From assembly GCF_023973825.1 (NCBI RefSeq), contig NC_090126.1, positions 2,067,001 to 2,131,000 on the forward strand: DNA of 64,000 nucleotides. Reading direction: 5' to 3'. The notes beneath the pieces are model-generated. The model saw only the letters and a list, made by a program, of their open reading frames with translations, made no database searches and was not told the origin of the DNA. How positions within the stretch are numbered: the stretch's first letter is position 1; every line of letters starts with the position of its first letter. Both the position numbers and the translations under genes were made by a program. Below, in pieces: positions 58,878 through 64,000 of the stretch. The stretch comes from Plasmodium brasilianum. Lineage: Eukaryota > Apicomplexa > Aconoidasida > Haemosporida > Plasmodiidae.

Positions 58878-59283
58878 AATAGGCATATAAGGAACAATTA
58901 CCTTAATTTGAAATATAACACCTTAAAAAAATTGTATGATTTTTGTAAAACATGATATCTGGCTTAAAAATAAAAATTAATTTGTGTTATATTTAAAAAT
59001 AATTCTTTATTCTGCTTTATTTTTTTTTAAGAATTTCGTGTGAGTATTTGCTTTAATCATTTGTTCTTCTTTTTAATATAAATTTCTGAAACTGAGAAAA
59101 GGGCATAAAATATTGGAGGAATGCTAATTATCCATGGGTTTTTAAAAAAAATTTCGTTAGTCTTCACCTATTTGTTAACACTATAGCGTTATTTATCTTA
59201 ACTTTACCTTCACCCTATCAAAATATAGCATTAACTTGTAACAGTTTCAAATGACAAACGTTTTAATATAGCTATACTGGTAA

Positions 59284-59316
59284 AAGACCTCGACTGGAGG
59301 TTTTTTTTTTTTTTTT
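59284..59316 (+). terminator. Hairpin followed by a long T run
   Basis: ACCTC (59287-59291) pairs with GAGGT (59297-59301) around a GACTG loop. The preceding A's can extend the stem into the following T's. The T run is about 16 long. It has the shape of a Pol III or intrinsic-type terminator, but no upstream RNA gene is recognised. Confidence 0.25.
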
Positions 59317-59947
59317 CTCCCATTGCTAGCATTTCAGTAAAATTATACAAGTACATATATATAATGCCTCGATAAGGGTGAAAAAAAAAGGTCAAGCTTA
59401 TATACCATTTTAAGCCAAAAAGGGAAAAAATGCTAGTAGGCATATAAGTTAAAAAGAACCTCTCTTTTTTTTAAAAAAAAAAAAAAAAGGTGTATTTTTA
59501 TAATACAAATAACTGCTTCAGAGGGAAAGAACAATTCATAGCTCAATTAAGCACCTTTTATAATATTAAATTAAAATATATCAGACGAAGCTCGCAATTA
59601 TGTAGCATATTTATGTGCATCATTTGATCTCTCTAGAAACAATATTACCTCATACAAAATCGAGATAAAGATCTTTAAAAATAGGTATAATCTACGAACG
59701 AGGAACAGTTGAGCATTTCAAATTACTTATTACGGATGCTTATTATTTACGTTTTTATGAAAGAGTTATATATTGCAAATGATACCGTCTGTCTCTAGTT
59801 TAGCATATATATACGTGCACTGGTATGTCACACATGTGTATATACCTATGTACATATATACCGATGCGTAAAGTGCGGGAACGCAACGTAAATTTAAAAA
59901 AGTTAAAAAACTAAAAAATAAGTAAATAAAAAAATAAGGAAAAAATA

Positions 59948-60092
59948 AACACAAGAAAAAAACAAGAAAAAAACAAGAAAAAAAACAATAAAAAAAACAA
60001 GAAAAAAAACATGAAAAAAAACAAGAAAAAAAACAAGAAAAAAAACAATAAAAAAAACAAGAAAAAAAACAAGAAAAAAAACAAGAAAAAAA
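59948..60092. repeat. 12-bp AACAAGAAAAAA minisatellite
   Basis: About twelve copies, some with AACAATAAAAAA or AACATGAAAAAA. Strand-asymmetric: only purines plus C and few T on the plus strand. Confidence 0.92.
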
Positions 60093-60434
60093 TCGTGCGT
60101 ATAAAATTGAAAAAATTAAAGCGGAAACACAAAAAATACAGAAAAGTAATTTTTATTCAGTATAAAACATTGAATATATAAAAAATGATGTTGTAGATTA
60201 ACCTTCCCGGTTATATGTTCCTTAGGACGTAAAAACGATATTTAGAAAACAGTTTAAAAAGGCAGTTAAAGGGTAGTAGTCTGTGCAGTTCCTTTGAAGT
60301 TAACAGTGAGGGGTGTGCTTTCAAAACGGGGCGGTCATGAGTATATACATATGTCTATAGAAGCATATGCACACCTGTGTGCGTATGTGAGTGCTTCTAC
60401 CCTCAGAAGGGGTAACTATTTATGTAAAGGAGGC

Positions 60435-62720
60435 CTAATCCAATCGCTTAAATAACAAGTAGTTCTTTTTGTAATGTGCCTTATAACGGGTCTTTATAAT
60501 ATCAACATAGTCCTTACGCATTTGTATGAATAAATTTTTGATTTCTTGTTTGTATAATTTAATTAACTTGAGTACTAATTTTGAGTTAGTTCCTTTATCT
60601 TTGGGTATTTTTATATCCTCGTTTACAATAGAAAATAAATCCAATTTCATTTCAGCTACCATTTTTGACAATTCTTTTTTTTTAAATTCAAAATAATCAT
60701 TGATAACAGCAGCCATAGGTTCTCTTTCTAACTGAGTAAAAGCAAAAGATTTGACAGTGGGATCATAATCATATTGAACATAATCCTTTTGAGTAATATT
60801 TGTTCCTTTTTTTTCTAAAAGTACTTTAAAGTGAACGTCTGTTAAAATACCATTTCTCGGTATTAATTTCATTAAGTTTTTCATTTGTGCATGTATACCT
60901 GAAATTATTGTATTATATATGATAACATTCTTAAAACATGAAGAAAAGTACCTAAAATATTCTGCTAAAAAGATAGTAACTGTATACATACTGGTGAATA
61001 TATTGAAATGAGATAAATATTTATCACATAAATTTCTATAAGCAAAAGAAGTATAATCTTTTTTTATATTATGAATATTATCATAAATGAGATTTAATTT
61101 TTGAAAAACTTCATCCGAATTATTTTGAATATTTTTAAAAATTTTGTTAACCAATTTTTTACTTTTAGATGATAAACCGTCTTGTAATAAATATAATTTT
61201 GCTTTAACATTTTGAAGTACTACTTTGTAGTCTTGAGACATTTCAAGATCGTCAAATATTAAAGATTCTATATGACAAGTTATAGATTCCGTCATATATT
61301 TGGTAAAATTTTCTTCATATGCTGTAGAATCAGAACCTACTAATGGCTGAATATCGCTTTTTTTAAGAAAATTTTCTAATTTTTTAGGATTTAATAAGCA
61401 AAAGTTTAAATTCTCTAAATATAAGGTTTCATTTTTTGGTAGTTTATAATCATCTGCTAATGTAACATAATCCAGGTCTGGATGATATTTCACTAAATCT
61501 GCTTCTATATCAACAGATTTAATATGATAATTTCCAAAGGTACCAATTACCTTACCAAATTTTGTTTTATTATCTGGTAACTCAAAATCAAGTATGCCCA
61601 TAGATTTTAAGCATTCATTGTTATGATCTAAAATTTTAGTTGCCATAAAATCTCTGTTTCCATATCCTTGTAATTCGGATATTATAGAATCTGTAGTATC
61701 AAATACAAAATTATTATTAGGGCAATTATATAAAACGGTTTGGTTGTATGTCTCATGTTTGTGTGTGATATGAAGAGCTCTCATAACATTTTCACCATCA
61801 ACTAAAGCTTCGGGTGTATATTTAATTGTAGGCATCTCTTTTTTAACTGGTTTTAATTCCTTTTTTTTAAAAGGATTCAAATTTTTAAAAAATCCTATTA
61901 AACTATTTTTAACATTTATATCTGGAAAACTATTTTTTTTTTCCCCTTCTGCTTCAGTATCGTTTTCTTTTTCCTCTTTTGCATTTTCATTTTCTTGTTC
62001 TAACAATTTTCTTTCTTCTTCTCTCTTTTCTTCAATTTCCTTTTCTTCTTCGTCTAATTGTTTATTTTCTTCATCTTTGAATTTTATAAATTCATTTTTT
62101 AGTACATTTACATCTTGAATCCTTTTGTCCATGGGATGTTGACTAACAAATTCGTAAAGCTCTCTGTCGAAATTATTTTTGGCAGAATCATTAGCCTTAG
62201 CAAAAGAGGAATAACTTTCAATATCTTCAAATCCTGTTAAATATCCTTCAGAACCTTTACCCATTTTGCCCATAGAACTATAACCTGATTCATTTGAATG
62301 AACTTTTGTACTATCATCTGAATAATTATCTTTATTATGAGTAGACATAAAATTCCATTCACCATGAGAATTATTACTTTTGCCATCCCCAGCAGATCCT
62401 CCAATTTTTTGATTATTTCCATCACTACTTGAGTTGCTACCTCTTGCACTATGTGAATCACTAGAATCAGAATTATTTCCAGAAACATCTTTACCAGCTT
62501 TAGTTTCTAAATAAGAAATATTTGATCCATTTGATATTCTGTTATTTGAGAAATTATCATTATGTGAATTATTCCATGAATCCACATTATCATTAGTATT
62601 AAAATTGTCAGACACTATGGGCCTTTCTAATCTTTTTTCTCCATTGAAATTTAAACTGCTAGAAAAGTTTTGGAACAGCACATGAACAAGTATTACTATG
62701 CAGCTCGTGGAAATAAGCAT
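60435..62720 (-). CDS. RAP1: Rhoptry-associated protein 1
   Basis: Single exon, 761 aa, beginning with a signal peptide (MLISTSCIVILVHVLFQNFS). Residues ~40-190 are Ser/Asn/Gly-rich low complexity, followed by an acidic Glu/Lys segment (~215-265) with coiled-coil character. The C-terminal ~460 residues are a conserved, mainly helical domain with six cysteines (in NCPNN, ECLKS, FCLLN, TCHIE, LCDKY, SCFKN). Length and layout agree with RAP1 of other Plasmodium species (about 780 aa in P. falciparum). RAP1 is a soluble rhoptry-bulb protein of merozoites that binds RAP2 and RAP3 in a low-molecular-weight complex. Identification rests on overall layout and my recollection of synteny (RAP1 two genes from eIF2 gamma) more than on a short motif. 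Confidence 0.85.
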   Translation of the reverse strand: MLISTSCIVILVHVLFQNFSSSLNFNGEKRLERPIVSDNFNTNDNVDSWNNSHNDNFSNNRISNGSNISYLETKAGKDVSGNNSDSSDSHSARGSNSSSDGNNQKIGGSAGDGKSNNSHGEWNFMSTHNKDNYSDDSTKVHSNESGYSSMGKMGKGSEGYLTGFEDIESYSSFAKANDSAKNNFDRELYEFVSQHPMDKRIQDVNVLKNEFIKFKDEENKQLDEEEKEIEEKREEERKLLEQENENAKEEKENDTEAEGEKKNSFPDINVKNSLIGFFKNLNPFKKKELKPVKKEMPTIKYTPEALVDGENVMRALHITHKHETYNQTVLYNCPNNNFVFDTTDSIISELQGYGNRDFMATKILDHNNECLKSMGILDFELPDNKTKFGKVIGTFGNYHIKSVDIEADLVKYHPDLDYVTLADDYKLPKNETLYLENLNFCLLNPKKLENFLKKSDIQPLVGSDSTAYEENFTKYMTESITCHIESLIFDDLEMSQDYKVVLQNVKAKLYLLQDGLSSKSKKLVNKIFKNIQNNSDEVFQKLNLIYDNIHNIKKDYTSFAYRNLCDKYLSHFNIFTSMYTVTIFLAEYFRYFSSCFKNVIIYNTIISGIHAQMKNLMKLIPRNGILTDVHFKVLLEKKGTNITQKDYVQYDYDPTVKSFAFTQLEREPMAAVINDYFEFKKKELSKMVAEMKLDLFSIVNEDIKIPKDKGTNSKLVLKLIKLYKQEIKNLFIQMRKDYVDIIKTRYKAHYKKNYLLFKRLD

Positions 62721-64000
62721 TTTTCTTGGATATAAAAAAATTTGCTATTCGTCTAAAAGAGTTTCCTGCATAAAACACCTATATACATTTACATATGCGT
62801 GACGGCATGTGTATTAAAATAAGAACTTATACATATATATGAGTACTAGCACACGTGTGTATGCAAAATTTTAAAAATATTATATTATGAAAAGTCTAAA
62901 AACAAAAATTAATCATAACCCATGTGGCTTTGTGACAAATGCGAAGGAGTAGACAGGTAAATCGTGAAAGATAAAAAGAGGTGAAGAGAAACGAAATAAG
63001 TCAAAATATGACAAAATAAGGCGAAATGAAACAAAATATTGCAAAATGAAACAAAATATTGCAAAATGTAACAAAATATTGCAAAATGAAACAAAATATT
63101 GCAAAATGTAACAAAATATAGCAAAATGGAACAAAATATAAAAAAATGCAACAAAATATAAAAAAATGCAACAAAATAAATTAAAGGACGGATACTACGT
63201 TCGAACAAAAATAAAATGGCAACCAAAATTTAGCAAATCTCATTTATAGTTTTACACTAAAAAATATACATATATAAAACTGATATGTATGTACATATAT
63301 ATATATATATATATATATGTACATCTGTTTTTAAAAATTGTAACTTTTCAAGTGTTGCGAATATCCACTTAATTGAGTTTCGCACAAATTATTTACACAA
63401 ATAAATTATTAACACAATTTACCGTAAATTTTATTTTATTTTTTTAAACTCATACATACACGTATTTATGTCCTTACACACTTGGTAGTAATACCTTCCA
63501 TCTTTTCGCTTGTAAATCTACGGTATAATTGGTATGACATCGCGTTTCTGCTTTATAGTGCATACTTTAAAAATTGGTGTTACTTTTTTTTTTTTTTTTT
63601 TCTCACTGTTTAGAGTTTACATAGAAAAAATTTTTATTCATTACTTTTATAATGCACCACATACAGAGAAACTTAAGTGATTAATTCCTCTTTTTTATGG
63701 AAGAGATAACAGCAAAATTTGTTTAAAATATATTTTTTTCTTGACACAAATAGCAATACTGTGAAATGCAATGAAGCGTCATAAATATATGCGAAAAGTT
63801 GTGAATATAGTACATACTATAACAATTTTTTTATTATTTTATTTTTATTTTTTTTACTTTCGATAGTCTATATTTCTATGCCATAAAGTGCATGAATCTT
63901 TAGAAAAAAAAGTTTTCCTTCTTTGCTTTACTCATTTATGCATAAATTCATAAAATAACTTATCTATTTTCGTATTTAAAATATAAAAACGTAAATTTCT
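62721..64000. other. RAP1 upstream region to window edge
   Basis: Putative promoter side of RAP1. Contains the 20-bp ACAAAATATTGCAAAATGAA minisatellite at about 63018-63178, (TA)n at 63295-63317 and T-runs (63584-63601). No gene seen before the window ends. Confidence 0.6.
63018..63178. repeat. 20-bp ACAAAATATTGCAAAATGAA minisatellite
   Basis: About eight copies, five close to perfect; the distal copies change TATTGC to TATAAA or TATAGC. It starts about 300 bp upstream of the RAP1 ATG. Confidence 0.93.

Larger units (their letters stand above)
58878..60434. other. Intergenic region downstream of RAP1
   Basis: Convergent spacer of about 1.5 kb. It holds a hairpin followed by a T16 run (59284-59316), an A16-type run at 59473-59488, the AACAAGAAAAAA minisatellite and a slightly GC-richer 60290-60420 segment. 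No gene supported. Confidence 0.55.

Overview
The window is strongly AT-rich nuclear DNA of a malaria parasite (genus Plasmodium). The evidence is the intergenic poly-A/T and (TA)n tracts, the Asn/Lys-rich low-complexity protein inserts, the short GT-AG introns with T-rich acceptors, and a set of diagnostic genes: the fused apicoplast replication enzyme PREX, rhoptry-associated protein 1, a rhomboid protease of ROM8 type and a plastid-type Obg GTPase. The base composition looks too AT-rich for P. vivax or P. knowlesi, and RAP1 does not begin like the P. falciparum protein as I remember it. P. malariae or P. ovale would fit, but the species call is inference. As I recall, the gene order matches a chromosome-14 block of P. 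falciparum read in reverse.

Layout. 1-9 kb: the 3' end of an unrecognised gene (+), then three minus-strand genes: a METTL16-type RNA methyltransferase, the Obg GTPase with a signal-peptide-like leader, and a NOM1/Sgd1-type MIF4G-MA3 nucleolar protein. 9-11 kb is a divergent promoter region. 11.2-16.8 kb is PREX (+). 18.7-20.2 kb is an auxilin-like J protein (-) whose last exon is unresolved. 20-24 kb is a long divergent intergenic stretch. 24-26.8 kb is a four-exon rhomboid (+). 29.9-32.2 kb is an eight-exon polytopic membrane protein (+). 32.4-40.4 kb is a ten-exon, ~2,050-residue helical protein (-) with an 18-bp minisatellite in one intron. 42-44.4 kb is SBDS (-) carrying a Rei1/ZNF622-like zinc finger at its C terminus. 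46.3-47.9 kb is a six-exon ankyrin protein (-). 51.3-52.5 kb is a secreted or plastid-targeted protein ending in aromatic residues (+). 53.9-55.3 kb is eIF2 gamma (-). 57.4-58.9 kb holds two small spliced genes (+) whose reading frames overlap by eight bases. 60.4-62.7 kb is RAP1 (-).

The genes are not an operon, but several belong to ribosome and translation biology: NOM1 (nucleolar), SBDS (cytosolic 60S maturation), Obg (organellar ribosome GTPase) and eIF2 gamma (initiation). PREX and Obg serve the apicoplast, and the 51.3-kb gene may too. RAP1 belongs to the invasion organelles.

Gene models with introns were built by hand. I required GT-AG borders and continuous reading phase across every junction, and exon coordinates are given in each entry. 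The most striking observation is the SBDS-Rei1-finger fusion, which joins two steps of cytosolic 60S maturation in one polypeptide.
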